A DNA stretch of 64,000 bases from Hevea brasiliensis (GCF_030052815.1 NC_079495.1:113175677-113239676); one strand, 5' to 3'; counted from the stretch's first letter, positions 1 through 16,061 are shown. Made by a program: numbers and translations. The notes: generated by a model from the letters alone, not told the origin.

Positions 1-2818
<2,818 letters not shown>

Positions 2819-3115
2819 GGAATGAAACTTGTGAAAAGATTGATTGTGATTAGCAATTAAAAGATGAGGGAACAAAATTCAATTGCTTGTAGAGATGTAA
2901 GTGGAGGAAAGAGTTTATTTGTAAAGGGGAAAGAAAGGAAAGAAGGTGATCAGATCAGAATCAGCTGGGTTAGTAGAAGTTGGATGGGACAATGGGAAAA
3001 TAAAATCTTCTGCGCTTATCCAATATACGCTGCTCGCTCGATGTCGTGTAGCGGTGGCACTGCCAAATTGGGAACTGTTGTGCTAAGGTTCTCGCGCCAA
3101 TATTCCATGGGATAA
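2819..3115 (-). promoter_or_regulatory. 5' leader and proximal promoter region of AACT
   Basis: Sequence just upstream of the AACT start codon, less AT-rich than the spacer beyond it. It should hold the 5' untranslated leader and core promoter. I see no unambiguous TATA box, and the transcription start cannot be placed from sequence alone. The plus-strand open frame here (2864-3115) has no recognisable domain and is probably chance. Confidence 0.4.
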
Positions 3116-3777
3116 AATTTCATTCATTTGTCTCAAGTTTATGTCACATTATGGCAAATTTTTCATGGAGAAGTTAAGGTTAATTTAAAAAATAATTAGT
3201 TACCCTCGTATGATTTAAAAAGATTAATATTATATATTTAAAAAATATTTTAATAAATTATAGTTAAGTTAGATTTTTTTAAAAAAATACAGGATTTTAA
3301 TATTTCACATTATTTTTATTATATTAAAACAATAAAAATTATTTTAAAGATCAATAATTAAAATAAAATAATTCTTTATGAATATATATATATATATATA
3401 TATGAGAGAATTTTAAAAGGGTTAGAGGAGTCATGGCTCATACTTACCTCCTCTCTATGCCTTTACCCCTTAATTTTAATTTATAAAATAAAATCATATT
3501 GATATTAATTTAAATAGCATAAAAACATTTTTAATTAATTATAATTGATTTTATAATAATCCTAAATAAAGAAAAATATTCGAATTTGTCCAAATAATTA
3601 ACTATCTTTCCCACCTCACTTTATTTTTCTTCTATCTCTCTCTATTATATAATGAAACGGTGATATCACGTTAAAACATTGCATAAAATTATAAAACAAT
3701 AAAAGATGGATAAATATATAAATACTTTACTGAAATTAAAAAGAAAAATAACTAGTGGTTATAATTTTTTGAGGCCC

Positions 3778-3871
<94 letters not shown>

Positions 3872-5018
3872 CCATTAATTTTTCATTTTACATGAAATAT
3901 TGTATAATTATTCATGTGAGAGGAAGACGAGGGTGTGCGAGGGAAAGAGACAAAGAGAGGGTGTGCGAGTGAGGAATAATTATAGAGCAAACTGGTGAAG
4001 TACGTAATGTGGATTTACTATAGGATGGTTATTGTTTCAACCATTGTAATTAACTAGCTTAAACAAGAAGTGGTGCATCATATAGAAGTAATGGATTTGA
4101 ATAAATAGACAGTGCAACAACAAATCGATAGGAATGAGCTCATTTTAAAGGAGTTCAGTGATACCTTCTATGTCTAGTTTCCCAAATTCATATAATTCAT
4201 ATGATTATTTCTTATGTGTTTTCTTTTTAGAAATAAGTACTCGTGTCAAGTTACTATTAGATGAATAGATAAATTAGTTCAGGATGTTTTAGTAATTAAT
4301 TAACATTCGAAGTCACTCAATTTTATAAATTATTTTATAAAAATTATCTAATTTTAATTTTTTTTTAAATTTATTTAATTTTAATTTGAGTATCATATAC
4401 TCCTATATATGTTAATACTAGCGAAATACTTATATTATGTATGGAGATAATGTATAATTTTTATTTTTTTAATTTAATATGTTAACAATAATTTAAATTT
4501 TATTTACTTTCTAAATAATGATAAATTATTATTATAATTATTAATAAATTAATTTCTATTTAAATTTTTCTCTTAATTATTTTAATTTAAATGATGTCTT
4601 AAATTTTTTATTAATTATTTTATATTTTATATTTATTACTTTTTATCTCTCAAATTTTTTAATAAAAATTTCATAATTGAAATAATAAAAATCTATCCAT
4701 ATATAACATAGATAAAATTATCTGTAATAAGTATATATATATATGTAATTAATATATATTAATATATTTTAACTTACCTTATAATAATAGTTATTTATTA
4801 TAATATTAAGAGTTAACTACTAAACTAAATAATTTTTAACTTACATGTGCATAATTGGGAATTACACAAGGCATTATAAAATGCTATGTAACAATATTAT
4901 AAAAGAAAGTGACACAAATATATATATGTGTGTGTGTGTAATTCCAAAAATGAGTTGTGATAGTTTAATCTTTTATGATATGTAATTTTTGAATTTAATT
5001 GACAATTATATTTTCATT
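3116..5018. other. AT-rich intergenic spacer with microsatellites
   Basis: No gene is recognisable. It holds an (AT)n run at about 3779-3840 followed directly by (TTTA)n to about 3870, a short (AT)n at about 3382-3403 and a (TG)n at about 4927-4940. The apparent 88-residue frame across 3706-3972 is the translation of the AT repeat. Confidence 0.8.
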
Positions 5019-5023
5019 AGTTC

Positions 5024-6363
5024 TGTCACGACCCGATCTCACAGGTCGAATCGGCACTAGAACTTGGGTGAGCATAAGGCCCTTGAAACCCATAGTAAGC
5101 TTAACTAATCTATAACCCATCCATGAAACTCATATTTTGAGCCCAATTTCAAGAATTCAATCGGACAGAGTCTAACTATAACATGGGAGTTCTTAACTCA
5201 CCCAACTTGTAATCTCAAAATAAAACCATTTTGGAAGCTCAGCTCACTCTTATAATCATCCACAAATCAATATAAAATCAAATGGAGTCCAACTCTCTCA
5301 TCCAACAAGTCATCCATCCACACATTTACACATACATAGATTAATAGTTTACAACCCCAAAATAATTAATCTTACAAGAATAAGCTCTCCTGTAACCTAG
5401 AAAAATAAAGTGAACAAGAGTGAGCGTTCGACTCATAGAGTAAGATATTGATTTTACTTACAATCTCTATAACTATCTATGTCTAGTGCATCCTAAGAGT
5501 GAAATACATCATCTTCACATATTTTAAACAAAGCAAGTCATAATCACATCAAAGACAATATGGAGCACTCACACACCCGTGTGTTACATCCACACTCACA
5601 CACATATATATAGGAGTCAATTCCCTATACAGCTCTCTTAGTTCCAACCTCTGTCAGCGAGGTCAACTCAAAGCTGGACTTTTTCTTAATATCCAAATGT
5701 GGGGGCCAGCGAGATAACTCAAAGCCGTGCCTACCCCAACTTATCCATAATAAGGATTGAGTTCCAGCGAGTCAAGCTCCAGCCTCGTCTACCCGTCCTA
5801 CCTTTATCTATATACACACTACAGACACACGCACTCACACGCACAATTCCAGTTCATCATAAGACAACAATCACAGCAATATTATCAAGAACAAATGTAA
5901 TATAAAGCATGCCTAATATTTACTACATACATATATGTATAAGTCATGCATGAACATGCTTTAAATTTAATAATATTGAAATTATAAATAAAATCAATAT
6001 CTACTAACAAATTGACCGAAAGTCACAGCAACGGCTAGGCGGAGAGGAAAGCTGACCTGGCTCACTTAAACATTACATCAAAATTTTATCAATATTTACT
6101 TAAAATAAAAATTTAAAGAATCAAGGGACAAATTCTAAGTTTTGCCGAAAATTCGGCAGAGTTTTCCCTATACCTAGGACTTACCCAACCTGCAAAAAAA
6201 TCTAAATAACACTTTTAAACCTCAAATTAAATAACACTTTTAAATCTTAAATTCCTACAACCACATCTCATCAACATTATATGGCCCCTCTTGGGCCCTT
6301 CAAAATAGTCAAAAATCATATAGTTACACATAAAATAACTATTTAAAAATTTAGGGTGTTATA
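5024..6363 (-). mobile_element. Solo LTR, family A, minus orientation (1340 bp)
   Basis: Read on the minus strand it begins TATAACACCC (a decayed TG start) and ends GGTCGTGACA. It is flanked by a perfect 5-bp target duplication, AGTTC, at 5019-5023 and 6364-6368. It matches the inverted second copy at 7187-9822 in several blocks: the motif pairing GCTGACC with TCTCCTCCGCTCAGC, the CCTAGGTATA block near the TTCGGCA motif, and the tandem GCTTGAGAGA-type blocks. No internal region or coding remains, so recombination between LTRs of a full element is the likely origin. Superfamily (probably Gypsy) is inferred, not shown. Confidence 0.85.
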
Positions 6364-6368
6364 AGTTC

Positions 6369-6999
6369 TAACTTCATTTATATGAATTGGTATAATTAAA
6401 ACTATATTTTATTTATAATTATTATTTAGTATCTATATAATTTTTAAAAATTATGAATTGACTTGCAACACGTCAAAAAAATTAGTAATCGAAAAAATAT
6501 ACAATCAAGGATGTCAGATAGTAGATCTTTAACTTATGGTATCCAATCTATACTAATACGGTAAATTAGAAAACTCTTGGTATTATTAAAACTACAATAA
6601 TGAATACTAGCAGACCATTCACAATGTAATTCCTTAATTGCCCCTCCTTTAGTTTTTAAAAGTATTTGACAGTACAATGTATTTCTATTGTTGCCCTTGC
6701 TGAGATTACTAGATTAATTTACTACCTATTATATAATGAAATTTATGTGAAATTCTTGCCTAATCATAGTTCATTATAGACTTAATATATAAATATATAA
6801 AACTTATGTATTTAATAAGTGAATTTCACTATATATCTTATATCTTCGGGTGAACCACATCTAAGCAAGAAAAATCCAAAATTCATATGTATATTTTGCT
6901 TGATTTAGTAGATATTTTACTTGATACTAAAAGAGTACGTGGTTGTGATTGATCATTGTGTTGAAGCTTTTTTTTTTTTATTCCTCTATAAAGAGGTGA
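6369..6999. other. AT-rich spacer
   Basis: Between the solo LTR and the next LTR element I see no gene, RNA or clear repeat; it is low-complexity AT-rich sequence with a T-run at about 6968-6979. Confidence 0.7.
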
Positions 7000-9900
7000 T
7001 GCAACATGAAACTTAATACAACACACACATTCAAAAGAGAGAGATTGAGAGAAAATAAACTCAGCCAGGACTTTTTATTCATCAAAAACTAAACTAAAAT
7101 ACATAGATTTTTGGGTATTTATAGAGTTTATATTCCTAAACTAACTAGGAAAAAAATAAATGCTAACTAACTATGAAGTTTGCATATGTAACAATCCAAA
7201 ATTTTTAAATTATAAATAAAATAAAAAGGAAATATTATGTTATTAATATCATAGGATTTATTTGAATTGATTTTAAAATAAAGGAAGATAATAATAATAA
7301 ATAAATTAATTAAAGTTAATTTACTAAATGAGAATAAAATAATTAAATTTTCCTAGATTATATTTATTTTTATCATTATTAGAATTTTATTAAACTTTAA
7401 CATAATAAAATAATTTTGGACCTAATCGTAAACCTCTAAAAAGTTGAGGGATTAATAATGTAATTAGAAGTTAAAAAAAAAAAAAAGAAACCCAAAATGC
7501 AGTGCACAGCCCCCCCTCACTCTCCTTTCTCCCCGACTCTCTCTCCTCCTCCCTCCTGTTTTTCTTCTTGCTGGCAAGAGATCCGCTGCCGATGACCACC
7601 CTAGCGGCTTCAGCGTGACCGGGCGACCACCAGTGGACAGGAAATGGTGACGGAAGAAGGCGGTAGCGACGAGAATTGAAGAGAGAGAGAGAGAGAGAGA
7701 GAGCGATGATGAGGACTTTCAAGGCCATTTTCGGCCGTTTCCGGCAGCCTACCGGCATGGAAGGGGTGGCGCTCAACTCCTGGGACCAACGGCTTCTCAT
7801 CCCGACCGACGGTGCTCCGTTCCATGGAGGTTTCCGGCGAGTTTTGAAGAGAGAGAAAGAGGAGAGAGAAAAATTTGGGCAGTGGCTTTCCGGCCACTTT
7901 TCTGGCGATCCGACCATCGGATCGGAAATCCAAGGCCACCAATGGACTTAGGACAACGAGATCTTCGAGATAAGATCAACCCCGCTCCAATCGAATATCG
8001 TTTGAAAAAGGCAATAATCGGACGGTATAGATCGTTTGGTGAGATTTTCGTACTTTTTTTTTCAAAATTTAAAAATAATTTTATGATAATTATTAACACA
8101 ATTTAGACTTAATTTAAGTGCAATCGGATCGATGATAGCTCACCGGCGTCGAGACCGTATTTTCAGCCAGATCCGGCTGCCCGGCTACCCGTCTCAGAAA
8201 GTGATCGATATTATAATCCATCCTAGCATTTTCAAACGTTCTAAACGCATTCTAGGTGTCAGAATCGACATAGGTAAACACGAACCTTACTTTTTCTTAA
8301 TTATCTAGTGCTTGAATTAGATTAAAAATCCATAGAATATTTGTGGTAGCTTAGAAAATTAAAATTCTTTTTGCATTAGCTAAGTAATATTGCTAAGGAC
8401 CGCGGGGCAAAGTTTTAGAATTTTTAGAGCTCATTTGTTTAGTTTTTGCAAAAGGATTAATTATAAGGACTAAACTGTAATTTTTTATTTTGTGATTGTT
8501 GACTATTTGGATGGGCCTAGGAGGGGCTATGTGATGTGATTGAGTTGTGGGCATGTGGTTTGTGGATATAGAAGTGTGTTTTAAGCCCTTTTGCAGGTTG
8601 GATAGGTCCTAGGTATAAGAGAGACTCTGCCAGATTTTCGGCACGACTAAGGACATCTTTGGTCTTTTTTTAGTTTGTATTGAGTCAAATGTATTAAATA
8701 ATTGTAATAAAAATTATTAGGTGAGTAGGGACAGCCTTTCTCCTCCGCTCAGCTGCCACAGTGACTTTGATTAAGTCTGTGAGTAAAATATTAATTTTAA
8801 TTATAATTTCGATATTATTATATGTCAAGCATGCTCATGCATCATTTATAAATATGTATCTATGTAGTTAAATACTAGGCACATTTTATATTGCATTCTT
8901 AATTGATGAATCACCATGGATGTTGTTTGTGGTAATTTGGAGCAGTGTGCGTGCATTGACGTGGGTGTGGTATGGTATTGGATATGGACAGGACGAGTAG
9001 ACACGGCTTGAGAGATACTCACTGGAACCCGATCCTATATGGATAAGTCGAGATAGACACGGCTTGAGAGATACTCACTGGGACCTCGCATTTGGTTTAT
9101 TAAGCGAAAGTCCGGCTTGAGAGACACTCGCTGGCAGAGGTTGGATTAAGAGAGCTGTATAGGGGATCAGTTTTCATATATATACTGTTTGAACAATGTT
9201 AGGTGTGTGAGTGCTTCAAATTACCTTTTTGCTGTTATGATATGAATTGTATGAAAATTATGATGATATTGCATTTCATTCCACAAGGTGCCTTAGTTTT
9301 AGATAGCTATAGAAATTATACTTAAAATTAGCATTTTACTCTCTGAGATAACGCTCACTCCTGTTCACCTATTTTTCCAGGCTACTGGGGGAGTTCTTTT
9401 ATAGAGCAACCTGCTTTCTTTCTTACAGGTTTAATGTCGGTCATTTAATTATTTAATTTTTTTTTTAATTTGAAATATAGAACTCTGTATTTGTTAGTAG
9501 TAATATAGACCCTGTTACAAATTGTGTTAATTTAAATTCCTGAGGTTAATAAATAAAGATTTATATGATACTTAAATAATTTGCAAATGATGTAATATGG
9601 TTGAGTTGAGCTCCTCTAATTTGAGTTTCTGATAATTATTGGGTTAAGTTGGCCATGAATAAAATTATAATATTTTAATTGAAATTATTTTTATATACAT
9701 GTTAGGCTTAAATTATGGGCCTGGTTATGAATTTGAGAACAATAAGGCTTATTACAGGCCTCGGGGACTTTATGCCGGCCTAAATCCTAGTGCCGGTCCG
9801 GCCCATAGGTTGGGTCGTGACAGCATACACCCAAACAAATATAAGAATCCTAAATTAAATAAAAAAACTAAAATAAACCCTATTATAGATTAGGCAAACT

Positions 9901-11934
9901 TCCTAGATTAAATCTAGAATAAATCTTGCAATTGTCTCTTGATAAAATAGGAAGTCCAAGATGCAATAAGACTTGTTGGAGAAGAATTTGACCCAAAAAA
10001 CGTAGCTATACTTTGGGACAAAAAAAACACACACCTGGGGCTGTGTACTGAGCTATTACATGCCCTGGGGTGAATTGGTCTACCCCTTTGTTCAAGTTTC
10101 CAGAACTTACTGCAATACCTTGTTTTCCACCCATTTAAAGCCCTGCTTTCTTTTTTGCTGTCCAAGCCCTGCATCATACTCCCCAACTTGGAAGAAACTC
10201 ATCCTCGAGTTAAAATAGCTTGCAACAATTTAGAAATATAGCTATAACTCCAACACCATTCTCCCCCACTTGAAATAAATCCTTCCTCAAATTTTAAAGT
10301 GAAAAAGAATGAAAAACTTCTTTTGGAAAGTACACCATATAGCCTTCTTTGATGAGGTCGTCCATGAAGAATTGAGCAAGATTGAGCTAATCAATTTCAC
10401 CTTCGTCTTTGTCTCCATAAAGCACTTGGGCAAACAAAATAAATGGAAACAAAAGGGGGTAAAGAGTTAGAAAATTCTTCAATCTCCATCATCTCCAAGA
10501 CTTGACTTTTTCCAATTCCTAATACTGTCTCCATTGATTGCTTTTCCTCCTCTTTTATTGAAACCTCCATGATGTGATTATTTTCATTCCCTAGGACACA
10601 TTCTTCAAGTTCTTCATCTTCAATCATAGCAAAGGGAAATTCAATCAAAACTTTTAGTTTCGATCCTTTGACATTAGTCTCCTTAACTTCGAGTAAAGTT
10701 TCGGATTGAAGTTGCTCTTGCCTTTCTTCCCTTTCCATTAATAGATGTTTGGGTTGGTGTCCTTATACTCGGCTATAAATCCATATTGGGTTTGAGTTAT
10801 GGTTGGAAAAACTTCCCATCATATCCGTGCGAGCCTCTTTTCCAATAGTTATTATTCCATTGATGTCTTTTGTAACTAATTGTTTCCAAATCATCCACTT
10901 TCTCTGAATATTCTTTGTAAACATATTGCCTACATACAAAATTGGTTGATATGTACCTATTCTTCTATATCTTTCATTGCATGGATGTCTACAAAACCTA
11001 TTTGGCTCATTGTCACCCTTCTCTTCCAAGTCTTCCTCATAGACATATTGCGTATGTGTAGAAAAGGTCTATTGATAGAATCACCACAAGCTAACTTTAC
11101 TTTTTGCCTTTTATCATCATACCAGTCCCTATTTATATTGATTATCAAAGCATCAAGACAATCTACAATTTCTTTGAAGCATCTCTTGATACGATTGAAT
11201 TTGAGACCCATTTGTTGCTTAGGACATCACTCCCATTATTACAATGTTTTGTTCTTATAGTAAAGGGCTCTGGCTCTGGCTCCCTAATCATCATTGAGAG
11301 GACCATTATAATCATCACCTCCATCAAAGGTTAGCCATCTAGATTGGGCTGATCTTTCCCACTTTGATATCACCTAACACAACATGAAGCTTAATAAAAC
11401 ATACACATACAAAGAGAGCGATTGAGAGAAAATAATCTCAGGTGAAAATTTTATTCATAAAAAACTAAACTAAAATCCATAGATTTTTAGTAATTATAAA
11501 GTTTATATTCCTACACTAACTAGGAAAATATATACTCCTAACTAACTAAGAAGTTTATATACATCCAAACAAAATAGGAATCCTAAATTAAATAGGAAAA
11601 CTAGAATAAACCCAATATAAAGTAGGAAAACTTCCTAGATTAAATCTAGAATAACTCCTAGATTAAATCTAGAATAACTCCTGCAGCTGTCCCTTGCTTT
11701 TAATAGGAAGTCCAAGATGAAATAGGACTTGTTGGAGAAGAATTTGACTCAAAAACTGTGGCTGCACTTTGGGACAGAAAAACACACACCCAAGGGTGTA
11801 TACTAGGCTGTTACACGACTTGGGGGCGTGTACTAGTCTGCCCCCTTGTTCAAGTTTCCAGAACTTGCTAGAATACCTTGTTTTGCAACCGTCTAAAGCC
11901 CTACTTTCTTTCTTGATGTCCAAGCCCCCAATCA
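7000..11934 (-). mobile_element. Non-autonomous LTR retrotransposon (LARD-like), its 3' LTR disrupted
   Basis: Two direct copies of a roughly 540-560 bp LTR are present: 11934 to about 11379 (5' LTR on the minus strand, starting TGATTGGGGGC) and 10176 to about 7000 (3' LTR, starting TGATGCAGGGC). The second is interrupted by the solo LTR at 7187-9822. After the 5' LTR comes a degenerate initiator-Met-type primer site (GGTGATATCAAAG, about 11375-11361). Before the 3' LTR lies a purine tract (AAGTTGGGGAGTA, about 10189-10177). The internal 1.2 kb has minus-strand frames (11211-10957 and 10738-10397) without recognisable gag or pol domains. The right LTR carries a 24-bp internal duplication near 11635-11680. 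I could not find a matching target duplication. Confidence 0.75.
7187..9822 (+). mobile_element. Solo LTR, family A, plus orientation (2636 bp)
   Basis: Starts TGTAACAATCC and ends GGGTCGTGACA, flanked by a perfect 5-bp duplication GCATA at 7182-7186 and 9823-9827. Removing the element and one GCATA restores a continuous match to the other LTR of the host element (around 11555-11575), which confirms the boundaries independently. It is homologous to 5024-6363 in reverse but twice as long. The extra part is mainly 7187-8500 and includes a GC-rich patch (about 7490-8280) with a (GA)n run at about 7678-7702. Frames through the GC-rich patch on both strands match no family I know and are probably non-coding. 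Confidence 0.9.
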
Positions 11935-12079
11935 ATAGACATCCCTCCCTCCTCTTTTTTCACTCAGTTTTCAGTGGCTTCCTCTGTAATAAATCATTTG
12001 TAAGAAAAGAATTCAATTGAATTCTCATAAAATCATGCTTATTTTTATTTCTTCTAAAATAAAAAATTTTTTTATGTCA

Positions 12080-15000
12080 ACATAGGTTGGTGGTCTTGGA
12101 TGTCAAGTTTAGGAACAATTCAAGTAAGGTTAGAAGAAATAGTGTAGCTCGAACAAAGTGGTGGGAGTTCAAAGGAGTAAAGCAAGTGAAGTTCAAAAAT
12201 GAGCTTCTCGAGTCCGAAGTATGGAAGGTAGATATGGAGGCCAATGATATGTGGATACAGATGGCATCAAAGATTAGAGAAGTAGCTAGAAAAGTACTTG
12301 GAGAGTCTAAAGGACATGGACCACCCTCAAAAGAGAGATGGTGGTGGAATGAGGAAGTACAAAAGCGTTGAAGAGAAAAAGGGAATGGTATAAGAAATTA
12401 CCTAAATGTGATAATAATGAGACATATGAACAAGTACAAGATAGCAAAGAAAGAGGCAAAAAGGCGATTAGTCAAGCAAGAGCACAAGCCTTTGAAAAGT
12501 TATATGAGAAACTTGGAACTAAAGAAGGGGAGAAAGATATTTATAGATTAGCAAGGAGTAGAGAAAGGAAATGTCAAGATCTCAATCAAGTTAGGTGCAT
12601 TAAGGATAAAGAAGGAAAAGTGTTGGTGAAAGATGAGGACATTAAAGAAAGATGGAGAAATTATTTTAATGATCTCTTTAATAATAGTCAAAATGGTAAT
12701 AGCGTGAATATAGATTATAGAACAATAGAAAAGAATGTAAATTATACTAGAAGGATTCGATCTTTAGAAGTAATGGAAGCACTTAAGAGAATGAAAGTGG
12801 GTAAAGCACATGGGCAGATGAAATACCAATTGAAGTGTGGAAGTATTTGGGAGATATGGGAGTGGCATGGTTAACTAAATTATTTAATAAGATTCTAAAC
12901 TCAAAGAAAATGCCTAATGAATGGAGGAAGAGTATTTTAGTACCTATTTTTAAAAATAAGGGAGACATACAGATTTGCTCAAACTATAGGGGAATTAAAC
13001 CATTGTTATCAAAGCGGCGGCGCCCGAGCGGCGCCGAGCGTCTGGCGCACCTCTGTCGCCTCGAACGCTCTCATTGGACTTTGGGAGGCGACGCCTCGGA
13101 GGGGCGAGGCGACGCGAGCGAGGCGGCGCCTCTTCACGGCAATCGGTAAGTTTTTTTTTTTTTTTAATTAAAAAAAAATAAACCCACACCACTCCCTTAG
13201 CACAGCTGCTTTTCCTCAACCTCACGAAGACAACAGAGCATCGCAGACGCCTCAACCTCACGTCTCTTCCTCGACTTCACGATGACAGGGACAGATCAGA
13301 TCATCAGGGTTCTTCCTTTCGAGAGTCAGGACAGGTACGCCACTACGCCCTCTCTCTTTTCTTCTTCTTCTTCTTCTTCTTCTTCTTTCCTCGCTCCGAT
13401 CTCTCTCTCTCACGAGTCACAACTTCTTCTTCTTTCTTTCAGAGATCGATCTCTCTCTCACTCTCACCACGTCTTTTTCTTTTTACTTTCTCCTCTCCAC
13501 TTTTCTTCTTTCCTCTGCGTAATGTTTTTATTTTTCTTTTTTTCCCCTCACCTCTCCTTCTTCTTTCAAAGATGCGATCCCTTTTTATTTTATTTTTTTC
13601 TTTTTTTCCCCTCACCTCTCCTTCTTTCAAGATCAGGTCCTTTTTATTTTTTTTATTTTTTTTCCTTCTCCTTATTATTAATTAGTTATTATTAATTAAT
13701 TGTTTATTTGTTAATTTAATTATTTTATTTTTTATTCTTGTTAATTAATTATTTAAAATTTATGAGTATTGGTAAATTGATTATTTTACTTTGTATTATT
13801 ATTTAATTAGTTGATTAATTAATATGGGTATTGTTGATTTGTTGGTAATTAGTTTAATTTTTATTTGTTATTCTTGTTAATTTGATTTTGATTAGTTTTA
13901 CTTTTTACCTTGTTAATTAAACATTATTTGTCAATTAATTATTTATTTTATATAGATATTATTAATTTATTGTTAATTTAATTTTTTATCTTCTTATTAT
14001 TGTTAATTAATTATTTAATTTATATGGGTATTGTTAATTTGTTATTTAATTAGTTTACCTTTTACTTGTTATTCTTATTAATTAGTTTTAGTTTGATTAA
14101 TTTTGTTTTTTTTTTGTTAATTAAATATTAGATGTTTATTTTATATGGGTATTATTAATTTATTATTAATTTGAATATTTTCTTTTTATTCTTGATAGGT
14201 AATTGTGTAATTTATATAGACATTATTACTTTGTTGTTAATTAGTTTACTTTTTACTTCTTATTATTGTTAATTAGTTGTTAGATTAATTAGTTTTACTT
14301 TTGTCTTGTCAATTTCTCTTATTTTAGATATAAACATAGTGTAAATAATTATTTTTTTTCTTTTTAATATGTTTTTTTACTTATCAACTATTTAAAAGTG
14401 TATATATATATATATAAAATTTAAACAATTAAGGTTATGGCGCCTTGCTTCACAAAGGCCCTCGCCTCGCCTCTCGCCTCTCGCCTAAGGCCATAGAGTA
14501 CTCTATCGCCTTAGTGTCGCCTTTCGCCTTGATAACACTGAATTAAACTCATGAGCCATACTATGAAGTTGTGGGAGAGAGTTGTGGAGCATCGACTACG
14601 TCATGATACTTCTATCTCTCTCAATCAATTTGGTTTCATGCCTGGTCGTTCAACTATGGAAGCGATCTTTCTCATTAGAAGCTTGATGGAGAAATATAGA
14701 GATGGGAAGAAAGATCTACACATGGTTTTTATTGATTTGGAGAAGGCTTATGATAGTGTTCCAAGAGAGATCTTATGGAATGTGTTAGAACAAAAGAGGG
14801 TATCTATTAGGTACATACAAGTATTGAAAGATATGTACGAAGGAGCAACTACTATTGTGCGCACAGTGGAAGGGGACACAAGTGATTTTCCGATCTCAAT
14901 TGGATTACACCAAGGATCGACCATAAGCCCTTACCTTTTACATTAGTTTTAGATGAACTGAAACATATACAAGAGAGTATTCCTTGGTGCATGATGTTTG

Positions 15001-15804
15001 CGGATGATATTGTTCGATAGATGAGACACGAGAAGGAGTCAATAGGAAGCTAGAACTTTGGAGAAGTGCTCTAGAGTCAAAGGGTTTTAAGTTAAGTAGA
15101 GCGACAGAATACATGCATTGCAAGTTCGGTGAAGGCCAAACCGGTGATAGGGAAGGAGTTAGTTTGAATGGGGTGATCTGTCCCAAAGTAATCACTTTAA
15201 ATATCTAGGCTCAGTCCTTCAAGTAGATGGGGGATGTGAGGAGGATGTTAGTCATAGGATTAAAGCCGGATGGTTGAAGTGGAGACGTGCCACGGGAGTT
15301 TTATGTGATCGTAAGATTCCCAATAAATTAAAAGGAAAATTTTATCGTCTTGCCATACGACCAGGCTATGTTATATGGTAGTGAGTGTTGGGCCTTTGAA
15401 AGAGTCGTATGCATCTAAGATAAGAGTTGCAGAGATGAGAATGTTAAGGTGGATGAGTGGCCATACTAGACTAGATAAAGTCCGTAATGAGAGTATCAGA
15501 GAAAAGGTAGGAGTGATGCCAATTGAAGATAAGTTGAGAGAAGGGAGATTGAGGTGGTTTGGTCATGTGAAGCGTAGACATACGGAGGCTCCAGTTAGAC
15601 AAGTAGAGCACATTAGGTTAGAGGATAGAAAGAAAAAAAGGGGTAGACCTAAATTAACTTAGAGGAGAGTAGTACAACATGACTTAGAAGCATTACACAT
15701 TTCTGAGGATTTAACCCAAAATCGTTCAGAGTAGAAAAAGCGAATCCATATAGCCGACCCCAAATTTTTGGGATAAAGGCTTAGTTGAGTTGAGTTGAGT
15801 TAAG
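12080..15804 (+). mobile_element. RTE-type LINE, 5'-truncated and degenerate
   Basis: Reading across frameshifts, the frames 12087-12371, 12368-12874, 12835-13000, 14551-14946, about 14946-15190 and 15375-15662 make one reverse transcriptase. Motifs in order are WWWNEEVQK, the region ending NYRGIK, GFMPGRST, DLEKAYDSVPRE, GLHQGSTISPYL, MFADDIV (the catalytic box), GSECWALK-like and [16 protein letters not shown]. The 3' end has the conserved tail AAATTTTTGGGATAAAGGC followed by a TTGAG repeat at about 15783-15800. It begins in the C-terminal part of the endonuclease region, so most of the endonuclease is missing. Stop codons and frameshifts make it inactive. A hAT element splits it at 13001-14540. 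No target duplication was found. Confidence 0.9.
13001..14540. mobile_element. Non-autonomous hAT transposon (1540 bp) inside the LINE
   Basis: The element interrupts the LINE exactly between the codons for NYRGIK and LMSHTMK. It is flanked by an 8-bp duplication, AATTAAAC, at 12993-13000 and 14541-14548, as expected for hAT. The ends form imperfect terminal inverted repeats: CATTGTTATCAAAGCGG at the left, and CAGTGTTATCAAGGCG as the reverse complement of the right. Both subterminal regions are dense in GGCG/CGCC and CTCGCC blocks, while the interior (13650-14410) is very AT-rich. No transposase is visible. A pyrimidine-rich block (13340-13680) looks like a leader plus intron start and may be left over from an autonomous parent (inference). 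Confidence 0.88.
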
Positions 15805-16061
15805 AATAATTAAACTCTTTCATTCCAATTATGAAAATTAACAAAAAAAAAAAATTAATTGAATTGAATTGAGTTCTTGTGGAATTTTACATTCCAAACA
15901 TGGGAGTAGCCATTTTCTTTTCTAAGATTTGTTTTTATATCTGCTTGGCTATAACATAAAATTATTTGGCATTCTCCAAATAGTGAAAAGACAATGAAAA
16001 AAATAGAGTTTTTGCATAGAATTCATATTATAGAATTATTTGAATTAAATTCACATTGAAT
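15805..16061. other. Short AT-rich spacer between two LINE insertions
   Basis: No gene seen. The last 15 bases (16047-16061) are the left target duplication of the LINE tail that follows. Confidence 0.6.

Noticed and set aside
2864..3115. Plus-strand frame upstream of AACT
   Set aside because: Antisense to the leader and promoter of AACT, no known domain, probably chance.
3706..3972. 88-residue frame with Ile-Tyr repeats
   Set aside because: Product of the (AT)n microsatellite.
7471..7951. Overlapping frames of 91-148 residues on both strands
   Set aside because: They lie in the GC-rich part of a solo LTR, are low-complexity (Arg/Glu or Ser/Leu from GA repeats) and show no domain.
13282..13695. 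137-residue Ser/Phe-rich frame
   Set aside because: Translation of a pyrimidine-rich tract inside the hAT element; no domain and no plausible splicing to other exons.
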